Of a DNA stretch of 64,000 nt, positions 7,431-15,872 are shown in pieces. The notes beneath the pieces are model-generated. The model ran no database searches. It was not told the DNA's origin and saw only the letters and a program-made list of their open reading frames with translations. This DNA is from an uncultured Solobacterium sp. (lineage in GTDB: Bacteria > Bacillota_I > Bacilli_A > Erysipelotrichales > Erysipelotrichaceae): NCBI GenBank assembly GCA_900552125.1, contig URYK01000007.1:1-64000 (forward strand), written 5' to 3'. Both the position numbers and the translations under genes were made by a program. Positions within the stretch are counted from its first letter, which is position 1; every line of letters begins with the position of its first letter.

Positions 7431-7741
7431 TGTACCAAGGGAAAGGTAATAATAAAGCTTATCTTCAGGGAAAACTTGAAAGCTGGATAGATACGAAGCG
7501 TATCATTCGAAAATTCGTGCAATGGCCAGTAAGTAGAGAATCCTGTAAAGGCTATGAGGATCTTGGAAGATGAAACTGATGAGACTTATCAGGATAATAG
7601 AAATAAGGAAGTCAGGAAGAAAGTAATCGGAAGAGTATTTCAATAGAGAAAGAAAAACTCATAGTCGTGTATCAATCATCAGGAAAAGGTGTGATACACA
7701 TAGATATGATAAAAGAGAACGTAGCGCTGCGTTCTCTTTTT
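7431..7741 (+). ncRNA. Candidate structured non-coding RNA with its own terminator
   Basis: About 310 bases between scpB and dacF with no reading frame of note, purine-rich, ending in a strong terminator. Helices visible by eye: 7456-7460 with 7479-7483 region enclosing TCAGG/CTTGA; GATACG/CGTATC around 7489-7503; CTGAT/ATCAG around 7576-7592; a long-range CTATGAG (7552-7558) with CTCATAG (7658-7664); and a perfect 8-bp hairpin GTGTATCA (7667-7674) with TGATACAC (7692-7699). I could not match it to RNase P RNA, tmRNA, SRP RNA, 6S RNA or a T-box by conserved motifs. No convincing promoter was identified, though a TATAAG lies at 7425. Alternatively a long dacF leader. Confidence 0.45.
7711..7741 (+). 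terminator. Terminator closing the RNA candidate
   Basis: GAGAACG (7715-7721) pairs with CGTTCTC (7730-7736), extended inward by about three more pairs, followed by five T. A-rich sequence upstream means it may work in both directions. It ends just before the dacF start region. Confidence 0.75.
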
Positions 7742-7776
7742 ATGTGTTGTTACATAGACTTAAACAGGTGATAAGA

Positions 7777-8733
7777 TTGAGAAAAACAATGATGATTATA
7801 CTTAGTTTATATTTCATGACTATACCTGTTCAGGCAGAAAGTTATGTAGTAATGAGTGGAGCAGATAATACGATTATAGAAGAAAAGAATAAAGATGAGG
7901 TACAAAGTGTCGCATCTATTTCGAAAATTATGACCTGTATTCTTTCGATAGAATATGGGAATTTAGATGAACAGTTTAAAGTAGATGAAGAAGTACTGGC
8001 AACATATGGCAGCAGTATTTATTTAAAACAAGGACAGACAGTAAGTTTAAAGGATCTGTTATATGGGTTAATGCTTAGAAGCGGAAATGATGCGGCAGTT
8101 GAAATTGCAAATCATGTTGCAGGATCCAATGAAGCATTTGTAAATCTGATGAATGAAAAAGCAAGTGAGATAGGAATGAGCAATACTGTATTTCATAATC
8201 CTAGCGGATTGGATGAAGAAGATGATGGTAATTTATCTACAGCGCACGACATGGCTATTTTGATGAGTTATGCCATGAAAAATGAGACATTTAATATAAT
8301 TACTGCAAGTAAATACTATACAAATTCATGGAATTTAAGATGGCAGAATAAAAATAAACTCTTGTTTGATTATCCCTTTGCGACTGGAGGAAAAACCGGG
8401 TTCACGAAAAAAGCAGGCAGAACGCTTGTGACTGCTGCAGACCATAATGGAGTAAGCAGTATTGTAGTGACATTAAATATGAGCGATGATTTTTCATTTC
8501 ATAAACAGAAGCATACAGAAACATTTCAAACAATGGAAGTGGTGACATTGTTGAAGAAGGGGAATATATATGTAAACAACAAAAAAATTCATATTGATGA
8601 TGATGTTCGAATTACACTTCATAAAGATGGAAGCGATAAAATGCACATTCAAACACATTTTGAGGGGAATATTCTGGTGATGGAAATCATAAAAAATAAT
8701 GAGGTACAGGTATACTCATTTACAGGTAAGTAA
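7777..8733 (+). CDS. dacF: D-alanyl-D-alanine carboxypeptidase (DacF type)
   Basis: 318-residue low-molecular-weight penicillin-binding protein that trims the terminal D-Ala from peptidoglycan stem peptides; sporulation versions lower cortex cross-linking. All three active-site motifs are present: SISK (residues 47-50), SGN (102-104) and KTG (206-208). A short signal peptide ends at VQA-ES. TTG at 7777 is chosen because AGGTGAT lies at the right distance; an in-frame GTG at 7744 has no Shine-Dalgarno and abuts the upstream terminator. spmA follows 12 bp later, matching the sporulation gene order dac-spmA-spmB. The C-terminal domain is shorter than in vegetative DacA, so membrane attachment is unclear. 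Confidence 0.9.
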   Translation: MRKTMMIILSLYFMTIPVQAESYVVMSGADNTIIEEKNKDEVQSVASISKIMTCILSIEYGNLDEQFKVDEEVLATYGSSIYLKQGQTVSLKDLLYGLMLRSGNDAAVEIANHVAGSNEAFVNLMNEKASEIGMSNTVFHNPSGLDEEDDGNLSTAHDMAILMSYAMKNETFNIITASKYYTNSWNLRWQNKNKLLFDYPFATGGKTGFTKKAGRTLVTAADHNGVSSIVVTLNMSDDFSFHKQKHTETFQTMEVVTLLKKGNIYVNNKKIHIDDDVRITLHKDGSDKMHIQTHFEGNILVMEIIKNNEVQVYSFTGK

Positions 8734-8745
8734 GGGGGGATTTAA

Positions 8746-9318
8746 ATGAATTTTATTTGGCTGTGGATTGTTTTTGTAGTAACCGTATATTGCCTATTTA
8801 CTGGTAATGTTTCAATTATCAATGATGTATTTTTATCAATAGGAGAACAAACATTTAATTTTGTGATTCCTTTATTATGTGTTACCTGTTTTTGGAATGG
8901 AATCTTATATATTGCGAAAGATGCTGGAATCATACATCTATTGGAAAAATGCTTTCATCCATTATTGAAGCGATTACTACCGGATCTATCTAATGATGAA
9001 GAAACATTAGGTTATGTAGTCACCAATGTCGTGGTGAATATGGTAGGACTTGGCTCTGCCGCAACACCTGTTGGACTTTTGGCTATGAAGGGTATGCAGG
9101 AACATAATCCTGATAAGGATGTAGCTTCACGCTCTATGGTTACATTTTTAGTACTGAATACGGCAGGAGTTACCTTATTATCCACAACATTAATTGCGAT
9201 GCGTTCGTCTTATCATTCTGTAAATGTGACAGGTTTTATGCCTTATGCGATTGTCTCTACAATATTTGCTTCTGTTGTTGGATTGACGATTGATCGCTGG
9301 TGGAATTATCGTGATTAA
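8746..9318 (+). CDS. spmA: Spore maturation protein A
   Basis: 190-residue membrane protein of the nucleoside-transporter-gate (Gate) family, needed with SpmB for full spore core dehydration in Bacillus. Recognised by FWNGILYIAKDAGI (50-63), NMVGLGSAATPVGLLAMKGMQ (98-118) and the later FLVLNTAGVTLLSTTLIAMR segment, with about five hydrophobic stretches. ATG 8746 follows AAGGGGGGA. The stop lies inside the beginning of spmB (GTGATTAA), so the two are translationally coupled. Substrate of the SpmA-SpmB pair is unknown. Confidence 0.93.
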   Translation: MNFIWLWIVFVVTVYCLFTGNVSIINDVFLSIGEQTFNFVIPLLCVTCFWNGILYIAKDAGIIHLLEKCFHPLLKRLLPDLSNDEETLGYVVTNVVVNMVGLGSAATPVGLLAMKGMQEHNPDKDVASRSMVTFLVLNTAGVTLLSTTLIAMRSSYHSVNVTGFMPYAIVSTIFASVVGLTIDRWWNYRD

Positions 9319-9823
9319 TACTGAATATATATTACCTGTACTGGTATTAGTTGTGGTAACAGTAGCTTTATGTAAGCGTATTAATGCTTATCATTCTTTT
9401 ATAGAGGGAGTAAAAGATGGAATGGGGTTGTTTTCTGATATTTATCCTGCTTTACTAGCAATGATGTGCGCAATTGCATTATTAAGAGAAAGCGGATTAA
9501 TGGATATCGTATGTTCTATGTTTGCCACGCAGATAAAAAGTATTCCAAAAGAAATTTGGCCCATGGTATTTTTCCGTCCGATTTCTGGTAATGCTTCTAT
9601 GGCGGTATTAGCAGATATCTTTCAGACAAGTGGGGTAGATTCTTTAGCAGGAAATATGGCAAGCATTATTCAAGGCTCTACAGATACAACTGTTTATGTT
9701 ATTACTTTATATTTCTCTAGTGTTGGGATACGTAAGATAAGGAATGCTTTAACTATTGGTTTATTAGCAGATGTTGCAGGAATTACCATGGCAATTTTAT
9801 TAACATTATATGCATTTGGCTAA
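9311..9823 (+). CDS. spmB: Spore maturation protein B
   Basis: 170-residue Gate-family membrane protein, partner of SpmA in spore maturation. Seen are SFIEGVKDGMGLFSDIYPALLAM, the FFRPISGNASMAVLADIF segment and IIQGSTDTTVYVITLYFSSVGI, all typical. GTG 9311 is chosen: it follows GGTGG at 7 nt and overlaps the spmA stop, and aligns with the start of Bacillus SpmB; a TTG at 9290 in the same frame is less likely. Four to five hydrophobic segments. The next gene starts 13 bp downstream with a good AAAGGAG. Confidence 0.92.
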   Translation: MINTEYILPVLVLVVVTVALCKRINAYHSFIEGVKDGMGLFSDIYPALLAMMCAIALLRESGLMDIVCSMFATQIKSIPKEIWPMVFFRPISGNASMAVLADIFQTSGVDSLAGNMASIIQGSTDTTVYVITLYFSSVGIRKIRNALTIGLLADVAGITMAILLTLYAFG

Positions 9824-9836
9824 AAAGGAGAAACTT

Positions 9837-10163
9837 ATGGCAGATATAAATGATGTGAAAAGTAAATTAATCACAATGTTAGCATCATCAGAACAAAAAG
9901 AAAAAAAGATTTCAGATTCTACTTCAATTGTCTGTGTTTTTCGCTTAGATAGTTTTCAGGAAGTTGAAGTCATTGGAGAAGCATTAAAGAAAAACTATGT
10001 TGTTTTATTGGATTTGAGTGCTTGTGATGATGAAAATAAACAACGTATTAAAGACTTTATGAAAGGGGTTGCCTATCCAATGCAGATATGGATTCAAGAG
10101 ATGTCAGAAGCAATTTATGCTTATTTTCCGGACAGTTATCAGATTCAGGAATTTCAGAATTAA
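9837..10163 (+). CDS. Short SepF-like cell division protein
   Basis: 108-residue protein with the SepF (DUF552) core: VCVFRLDSFQEVEVIGEALK, then VVLLDLSACDDENKQRIKDF with the family's N/D-L and Q/R-I-x-DF pattern at about 62-81, and a FPDSYQI end. SepF binds FtsZ and anchors the Z-ring through an N-terminal amphipathic helix. Here the N-terminal part before the core is only about 30 residues (usual proteins are about 150 in all), though MADINDVKSKLITMLASS could still form a helix. It sits between spmB and rluB, not beside ftsZ or the ylm genes, so it may be a second, specialised copy, possibly sporulation-linked. Confidence 0.65.
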   Translation: MADINDVKSKLITMLASSEQKEKKISDSTSIVCVFRLDSFQEVEVIGEALKKNYVVLLDLSACDDENKQRIKDFMKGVAYPMQIWIQEMSEAIYAYFPDSYQIQEFQN

Positions 10164-10221
10164 ACGATTTTTCTTTTCAAAGCCGCTTCTTTCATGTACA
10201 ATACCCTTGTGAGGTGTAAGT

Positions 10222-10959
10222 ATGGAACGATTACAGAAAGTTATAGCCGCAGCTGGAATAACTTCTAGAAGAAAAGCAGAAGGCTTGATTTTAGAAGGTC
10301 GAGTTGCGGTAAATGGAAATATTATTACAGAATTAGGATATAAAGTAAAACGTGGCGATGTTGTGGAAGTAGATGGTAAACCTATTGAAAAAGAAGATAA
10401 AGTTTATTTTTTGATGAATAAGCCTAAACGAACCATGTGTACTAACCAGGATGAGCATGGACGTCCAACCGTAGTGGATTTAGTTGATTGTGATAAACGT
10501 ATTTTTACCGTAGGAAGATTGGATTATGATACTAGTGGTCTGATTATTCTTACAAATGATGGGGAATTTGCGAATGAAATTATTCATCCTCGATATCATA
10601 TTCCAAAGGTTTATAATCTTACAATCAATGGTATTCTGACTGGTGAAGATATGAAAAAAATCAAAGAAGGTATCGTGTTAGATGATGGTGTCAAAACACT
10701 TCCTGCAAAATACAAAATTACGGAAAAAGATGTTGCGAAGAATCAGTGCAGTTTTGATTTAACGATCGTGGAAGGAAAAAACCGTCAGATCAAACGTATG
10801 ATGGAAGCTTTAGGATATGAAGTACGTCGTCTGCATCGCAAAAAACTAGCTTTTTTACATTGCAGTGATTTGAGACAAGGCGAATATCGCAGACTAAAAC
10901 CTTTTGAAGTTCAGCAGTTAAGAAGTCTTGCACAAAAAGGAAAGATGAAAGAACGTTAG
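10222..10959 (+). CDS. rluB: 23S rRNA pseudouridine synthase RluB
   Basis: 245-residue RsuA/RluB-family pseudouridine synthase that modifies 23S rRNA near position 2605 in the peptidyl-transferase region. The N-terminal S4 RNA-binding domain covers residues 2-60 (LQKVIAAAGITSRRKAEGLI). The catalytic segment VGRLDYDTSGLIILTNDGEF holds the active Asp101. The C-terminal EGKNRQIKRMMEALGYEVRRL is also typical. ATG follows GAGGTGTAAGT. Placement after scpAB and spmAB is usual for Bacillota. Its terminator overlaps the stop codon. Confidence 0.93.
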   Translation: MERLQKVIAAAGITSRRKAEGLILEGRVAVNGNIITELGYKVKRGDVVEVDGKPIEKEDKVYFLMNKPKRTMCTNQDEHGRPTVVDLVDCDKRIFTVGRLDYDTSGLIILTNDGEFANEIIHPRYHIPKVYNLTINGILTGEDMKKIKEGIVLDDGVKTLPAKYKITEKDVAKNQCSFDLTIVEGKNRQIKRMMEALGYEVRRLHRKKLAFLHCSDLRQGEYRRLKPFEVQQLRSLAQKGKMKER

Positions 10960-10982
10960 CGGGGAGCAGCCCTGCTTTTCTT
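10958..10982 (+). terminator. Terminator after rluB
   Basis: GCGGGG (10959-10964) pairs with CCCTGC (10970-10975) around a 5-nt loop, followed by TTTTC. It starts within the rluB stop codon. Confidence 0.65.
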
Positions 10983-11040
10983 ATGGCGATAAATATTGAA
11001 GAAACGTTAAAAATGATGTATGATTAACGCGGTGGTTTTT

Positions 11041-11787
11041 ATGCAACAATATTTTGTGAAGGAGTTAGGCAATCCTAACGAACAGGTACTTTTAGATAAT
11101 GAACAGGCGCATCATATACGCCGTGTTTTACGTATGAAAACAGGTGATATCATTCGTTTGGCAGATGGAACAGGCAGAGTGATGAGTGCAAGTGTAGAAA
11201 TAGAAAAAGATGCAGTTTACGCAAATATTATAGAGGAAGTTATAGATACTTCTATTACGAAGGTAAAAATGATTTTAGCACAGGGCATGATCAAAGGTGA
11301 AAAATGGGATTATGTTTTACAGAAAAGTGCTGAACTAGGAGTTCAAGAATTTGTTCCATTTGTCTCTAGTCGCTGTGTTGTTCGATTAAAAGATGAAAAA
11401 ATGGACAAAAAGCTATCTCGTTGGAATAAGATTCTTTTAGAGGCTAGTGAACAATGTAAACGATCAACACTTGTAAGTCTGGCAAATCCCTGTATATTTT
11501 CTGATTTAAAGAAGATAAATGCAGATTTACGTATTATTGCCTATGAGGATGCAGATCAGATAAGTGAAAAACTATGTGATGTTTTAGCTTCTCATAAAGA
11601 AATTAAAAGTATATTATTGGTAGTCGGCTGTGAAGGCGGTTTTTCGAAAGAAGAAGTAGAAGAATTAGTGGCAGATGGATTTCATCGTGTTTCTTTAGGT
11701 GGAAGAATTCTACGGGCGGAAACAGCAGCTTTATCATTATTATCCAATGTGGAATTTTTCTATGATATGGAAGGTGATCGTAAATGA
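11041..11787 (+). CDS. rsmE: 16S rRNA (uracil-1498-N3)-methyltransferase
   Basis: 248-residue SPOUT-class methyltransferase that uses S-adenosylmethionine to methylate U1498 of 16S rRNA. N-terminal PUA-like part includes AHHIRRVLRMKTGDIIRLADG (about 23-43). The knotted SPOUT core shows QGMIKGEKWDYVLQKSAELGV, then the SAM-binding VVGCEGGFSKEE and LGGRILRAETAAL near the C-terminus. ATG 11041 is preferred because GGTGG precedes it; an ATG at 11020 in frame lacks a site. In Bacillus it also lies just upstream of mtaB (yqeU-yqeV). It overlaps the next gene by 4 bases. Confidence 0.94.
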   Translation: MQQYFVKELGNPNEQVLLDNEQAHHIRRVLRMKTGDIIRLADGTGRVMSASVEIEKDAVYANIIEEVIDTSITKVKMILAQGMIKGEKWDYVLQKSAELGVQEFVPFVSSRCVVRLKDEKMDKKLSRWNKILLEASEQCKRSTLVSLANPCIFSDLKKINADLRIIAYEDADQISEKLCDVLASHKEIKSILLVVGCEGGFSKEEVEELVADGFHRVSLGGRILRAETAALSLLSNVEFFYDMEGDRK

Positions 11788-12563
11788 AGACGATATATTC
11801 CATTGTGAATAAAGTATATGATAAAAATTTAGTGGATTATAAAGACATAAAAAAGCAATATCGTAGAATCTGTTCTTTTTTAGAAGAATATGGCTTTAGT
11901 GAATTTGGAAAACAAGATGATGATGTAATACAGTATGAAATCTTTTATAATTCACTACAGATAAAACGACAATTTGAAGATGTTTTTTTTGATACTTATG
12001 TAAAAATGTATGATTACTGGTATGATCTTACATATCAGGAGCGCAAACAGCAAATGAATGTAGATATAAAGTATTTAACTGAAACGCTTACGCATTTTGA
12101 AGAAGATGGAGAAGATATCTATATGCCTTCTTTCGCCCCATGGCTGAATCACTTATATCATACAGAAATTGTGTTATTAGATTTAAAACAATATCATCGT
12201 TTTATTCGTGACTGTGCTAAGGAAATGGAACGCTATCGTTATGGCGCAAAAGTATTTCAGTATGGTTTTTCAAATTTAATGCTATTGGCAGAGCAGGAAA
12301 ATGGCTATATTGTTTACCACGACCAGGCACATCGTTTTTATCATTATACAAAAGATGGTTTGGTTAAAACATTATCGCTTGATCATAAAAAAGAAATAGA
12401 AGATGAATGGAAGACATTGATTGCGATGTATATGCTGAAAGATGAGGAAGATCATTTAGTTGCTGCTTTAAAAGAACATCAGTTAGTTAAAAAAAGAGTA
12501 ATTAAAAAATTAGAGAAATTATTATATAAAAAGAAAAAAAGAGAAGAGAAAAAGAATAAATAA
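11784..12563 (+). CDS. Uncharacterised protein between rsmE and mtaB
   Basis: 259-residue soluble protein of unknown function, rich in Tyr, Lys and Glu, with no signal peptide or membrane segment. Visible features are many aromatic-rich helical stretches (for example VKMYDYWYDLTYQERKQQMN at about 72-91, YMPSFAPWLNHLYH) and a strongly basic C-terminal tail of Lys and Arg from about residue 230 that could bind nucleic acid. It starts inside the rsmE end (ATGA overlap) and stops 11 bp before mtaB, so it is embedded in an RNA-modification operon. I recognise no family; an RNA-related role is only a guess from context. Confidence 0.7.
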   Translation: MKTIYSIVNKVYDKNLVDYKDIKKQYRRICSFLEEYGFSEFGKQDDDVIQYEIFYNSLQIKRQFEDVFFDTYVKMYDYWYDLTYQERKQQMNVDIKYLTETLTHFEEDGEDIYMPSFAPWLNHLYHTEIVLLDLKQYHRFIRDCAKEMERYRYGAKVFQYGFSNLMLLAEQENGYIVYHDQAHRFYHYTKDGLVKTLSLDHKKEIEDEWKTLIAMYMLKDEEDHLVAALKEHQLVKKRVIKKLEKLLYKKKKREEKKNK

Positions 12564-12574
12564 GGAGTGACGAA

Positions 12575-13867
12575 ATGACAACATTTGCGATTGCGACACT
12601 AGGCTGTAAAGTTAATACCTATGAATCGCAGGGATATGAAACAGCTTTGCTGGATAAAGGATATACCCAGGTTTCATTTAAAGAAAAGGCAGATATATAT
12701 ATTATTAATACCTGTGCAGTTACAAATACTGCAGGAAGTAAATCAAGACAAAAGATACATGCGGCAATTGCATTAAATCCTGATGCTTTAATTGCCGTAG
12801 TTGGATGTTATGCACAGACTTCAAGTGATACGCTGGAAAAAGATCCGCATATTGATATTTTACTTGGAAGTGACGGAAAAAGTAAGCTAGTAGATATGAT
12901 TGAAGAAGGACTTCATAAAAAGCGTCCACAGAAAGTAATTCATGATGTACGAAAGGTTAATGTTTTTGAAGCTCTTCCGATACGACGTTTTGAACATCAG
13001 ACACGTGCCTTTTTGAAAATTCAGGATGGCTGTAATCAGTTTTGCAGTTACTGTATCATTCCATTTGCTAGAGGTGCAGAGCGTTCCTTATCTGAGGAAG
13101 AAGCTATCAGTATTGCAAAGAACCTGGTTGCCAGTGGACATTTAGAAATTGTATTAAGCGGTATACATACAGGGCGTTATGGAAGAGAACGTAATACGAA
13201 TTTATGTCATTTGATGAAACGGATGATCAAAGAGGTAGAAGGGCTTCAAAGAATTCGTATTTCTTCTATTGAAATGAATGAAATTACGGATGAATTATTG
13301 GCATTTATGAAAGATGAGCCTAAAATTGCTCGACATCTGCATATTCCTATACAATCTGCCAATAATACAATATTGAAGAAAATGCATCGTCCTTACACGA
13401 TTGAATGGTTTATGGAACGTGTAGAATACATTAGATCTCAAATTCCTGATATATCCATATCTACTGATGTTATCTGTGGATTCCCGCAGGAAACAGAAGA
13501 GGAATTTGTTGATACGATGAAGCATATAGAGGCTATGCAGCTAAGCTTCTTACATGTGTTCCCGTATTCCAAAAGAGATCATACAGTGGCTGCGGATATG
13601 AGCGGACATTTAGAAAACAAAGTAAAGAAAGAACGTGCGGCTAGACTTGCGAAACTTTCTAAAGCGTTATATACTTCATATAAGAAAAAATTTATCGGCA
13701 GAGAAGTTTCTGTTATATTTGAAAAAGAAAAGGATGGAATGCTGATTGGGCATAGCAGTGAATATCTGGAAGTAGCAATGAAAGCTCCAGCTGATTTACT
13801 GCATACGATTCAAACAGTAACAATTGAAAAACTAGAAGATGATCGATTGATTGCTGAAGCACGCTAG
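12575..13867 (+). CDS. mtaB: tRNA t6A37 methylthiotransferase MtaB
   Basis: 430-residue radical-SAM methylthiotransferase that converts t6A37 to ms2t6A37 in tRNAs reading ANN codons. The N-terminal UPF0004 domain carries three cluster-binding cysteines (Cys11, Cys47, Cys78); the radical-SAM motif CNQFCSYC supplies Cys153, Cys157 and Cys160. A C-terminal TRAM domain follows from about residue 365 (RLAKLSKALYTSYKKKFIGR). ATG 12575 follows AAGGAGTGACGAA. The lack of an LRRH-type spacer and the ALPIRRFEHQTRAFLKIQDGC lead-in fit MtaB, not MiaB. Confidence 0.94.
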   Translation: MTTFAIATLGCKVNTYESQGYETALLDKGYTQVSFKEKADIYIINTCAVTNTAGSKSRQKIHAAIALNPDALIAVVGCYAQTSSDTLEKDPHIDILLGSDGKSKLVDMIEEGLHKKRPQKVIHDVRKVNVFEALPIRRFEHQTRAFLKIQDGCNQFCSYCIIPFARGAERSLSEEEAISIAKNLVASGHLEIVLSGIHTGRYGRERNTNLCHLMKRMIKEVEGLQRIRISSIEMNEITDELLAFMKDEPKIARHLHIPIQSANNTILKKMHRPYTIEWFMERVEYIRSQIPDISISTDVICGFPQETEEEFVDTMKHIEAMQLSFLHVFPYSKRDHTVAADMSGHLENKVKKERAARLAKLSKALYTSYKKKFIGREVSVIFEKEKDGMLIGHSSEYLEVAMKAPADLLHTIQTVTIEKLEDDRLIAEAR

Positions 13868-13877
13868 GAGGTATAAA

Positions 13878-15341
13878 ATGAAATTATCCCAAATATTTGA
13901 AAATGCCCCTGATATTGAAATAGAGGGGCTGTGTATCGATTCTCGCTGTGCAAAGAAAAATGATATGTATTTTTGTATGGAAGGTATGGTGCATGATGGT
14001 CATGCATTTATTGATGATGTAATTGATGCAGGTGTGAAATGCATCGTTCATTCCAAACCGGTTGAGAATATGAGAAAAGGTGTTGCTTACATACAGGTTG
14101 AAAATGTGAATCGCACATTAAATCGAGTTGCTTCTTTATTTTATGGATACCCAAGCAGAAAATTGAAAGTATTTGGAGTTACAGGAACGAATGGAAAAAG
14201 TACCATTACCAGTATTATTCGTGATGTATATTCACATTTTGAGTCCTGCGGCTATATAGGAACAATTTCTATTAGTTATGAAGATGTTACCTTACCGCCA
14301 TCTTTGACTACTCCAGATACAATTCTTCTGCATAAAACAATGAAAGATATGGTTGATGCAGGTGTGAAAGCAGTTGCTCTGGAAGTTAGTTCACATGGTC
14401 TTGAGCTTGGTCGAGTTCAGAGTGTAGACTTTGATGTTGCTATATTTAGTAACTTAACTTATGATCATTTAGATTTTCATGGAACAATTGAAAATTATTT
14501 TGAAGCTAAGAAAAAACTATTTACGAATCTGAAACCTGAAGGTGTTGCTGTATTAAACGCAGATGATGCATATATGGAACAATTAAAGGAAGCTACTAAA
14601 GCCAGAGTTGTTACATATGGGATCGAACATGAAGCGGATTATCAGGCTAAAAATATTCGTATTGAAAAAGGCGGTTCTCGCTTTACGCTAGTTCATGATG
14701 ACAAATCTTATGAAATTGTCACCAATCTAGTGGCACAATATAATGTTTCCAATCTATTGGCAGCTATTTCCGCAATGAATGAAAGCGGAATATCAATAGA
14801 AGAACAGCTTCCATATCTAGATCACATTAAGCAGATTGAAGGGCGTATGGAAAGCATTGATGAAGGTCAGATGTTTAATGTCATTGTAGACTTTGCTCAT
14901 ACTCCTGATGGTATGGAGAAAGTGTTTGAGTATGCAAAAGACATAACGGAAGAAGGACATAGTATTATTGCGGTCTTTGGTTCAGCTGGTAAACGAGATA
15001 CGAAAAAACGAAAAGTATTTGGAAAAATCGCTAGTAAATATTGTGATAGTATCATTCTTACAGAAGATGATCCACGAGATGAAGATCCTAGGGAAATAGC
15101 GAATGAAATCAAAAGTGGAATTGTGAATACCAATAATATATTTATTGAGGATCGATATGCTGCTATTCGTCAGGCAATAGAAAGTGCTAATATGAAAGAC
15201 ACAGTTCTGATTCTTGGTAAAGGTGATGAAGTATTTATGTATCGTGAATTTGGACGTGAGCCTTGGTTAGGGGATCACAATGTAGCACGTCATTGTATAC
15301 GTAAATATTGCCTTGGTATTGATGATAAAATTGCTAAGTAA
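13878..15341 (+). CDS. murE: UDP-N-acetylmuramoyl-tripeptide synthetase MurE
   Basis: 487-residue Mur ligase that adds the third amino acid of the peptidoglycan stem to UDP-MurNAc-L-Ala-D-Glu. ATP-binding GTNGKST spans residues 103-109; EVSSHGLELGR, the NLTYDHLDFHG segment and FGSAGKRDTKKR are all present. The amino-acid selecting motif reads DDPR (397-400). DNPR marks meso-DAP enzymes, whereas L-Lys enzymes usually have D-D/N-P-A/N, so the third residue cannot be read with certainty. ATG 13878 follows AGGAGG; an upstream in-frame start inside mtaB is unlikely. mtaB and murE are 10 bp apart. Confidence 0.93.
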   Translation: MKLSQIFENAPDIEIEGLCIDSRCAKKNDMYFCMEGMVHDGHAFIDDVIDAGVKCIVHSKPVENMRKGVAYIQVENVNRTLNRVASLFYGYPSRKLKVFGVTGTNGKSTITSIIRDVYSHFESCGYIGTISISYEDVTLPPSLTTPDTILLHKTMKDMVDAGVKAVALEVSSHGLELGRVQSVDFDVAIFSNLTYDHLDFHGTIENYFEAKKKLFTNLKPEGVAVLNADDAYMEQLKEATKARVVTYGIEHEADYQAKNIRIEKGGSRFTLVHDDKSYEIVTNLVAQYNVSNLLAAISAMNESGISIEEQLPYLDHIKQIEGRMESIDEGQMFNVIVDFAHTPDGMEKVFEYAKDITEEGHSIIAVFGSAGKRDTKKRKVFGKIASKYCDSIILTEDDPRDEDPREIANEIKSGIVNTNNIFIEDRYAAIRQAIESANMKDTVLILGKGDEVFMYREFGREPWLGDHNVARHCIRKYCLGIDDKIAK

Positions 15342-15473
15342 CGACATACTGAAAATTTTGTGTTATTTGATAAATTTCAGTCGAATGCTTATGTATGAAA
15401 TAAAGAAATTATAAAATATGCAGTTTGTAATGAATTTTCTATGTATAAAATCATATAAAATAGCATATTTGTA

Positions 15474-15502
15474 TTGCATTTTCATATGTTTTTCAGTATA
15501 AT
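15474..15502 (+). promoter_or_regulatory. Vegetative promoter of rpsU
   Basis: TTGCAT and TATAAT are separated by exactly 17 bp, 33 bp upstream of the rpsU start. Confidence 0.75.
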
Positions 15503-15534
15503 ATTGTTGCTTGCATCAGAAGGGAGGGTAAAAA

Positions 15535-15714
15535 ATGCCGAAAGTAGTACTTAAAGAAAACGAAGTTCTTGATGATGCTTTACGTAGATTCAAACGTCAA
15601 GTATCAAGAAATGGAACCCTTGCTGAAGCTCGCAAAAGAGAGTTTTACGTAAAACCTGGCGTTCGTCGTAAATTAAAGTCAGAAGCTGCGCGTAAAGCAC
15701 GTCGTGGAAAATAG
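15535..15714 (+). CDS. rpsU: Ribosomal protein bS21
   Basis: 59-residue small-subunit protein S21, read directly from the sequence as it is too short for most frame listings. It begins [19 protein letters not shown], has the typical [16 protein letters not shown] centre and a basic RKARRGK tail. S21 sits on the 30S platform and aids initiation-complex formation. Shine-Dalgarno GAAGGGAGGG lies at good distance. It is a single-gene unit with a clear promoter and terminator. In Bacillus it also precedes the yqfC-phoH group (with yqeY between, absent here). Confidence 0.96.
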   Translation: MPKVVLKENEVLDDALRRFKRQVSRNGTLAEARKREFYVKPGVRRKLKSEAARKARRGK

Positions 15715-15715
15715 G

Positions 15716-15740
15716 AAAGAAGCTTATGCTTCTTTTTTCT
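15716..15740 (+). terminator. Terminator of rpsU
   Basis: AAAGAAGC (15716-15723) pairs with GCTTCTTT (15728-15735) followed by T residues. Confidence 0.75.
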
Positions 15741-15872
15741 TTATATTTTGTATTTTTAACAGAATTGTAACAGTTTTCTAACAAAAATTCTTTATAATGA
15801 AAGAAAGGAGGTTTTGATTTTTAGGAATAAAAACTCACAGAAAAACGTAAGTTTTATATGAGAGGTGAGTTT

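Noticed and set aside
7431..7741. RNase P RNA, tmRNA, SRP RNA or 6S RNA in the gene-free stretch
   Set aside because: None of the conserved core sequences of these RNAs could be found by reading; left as an unassigned candidate.
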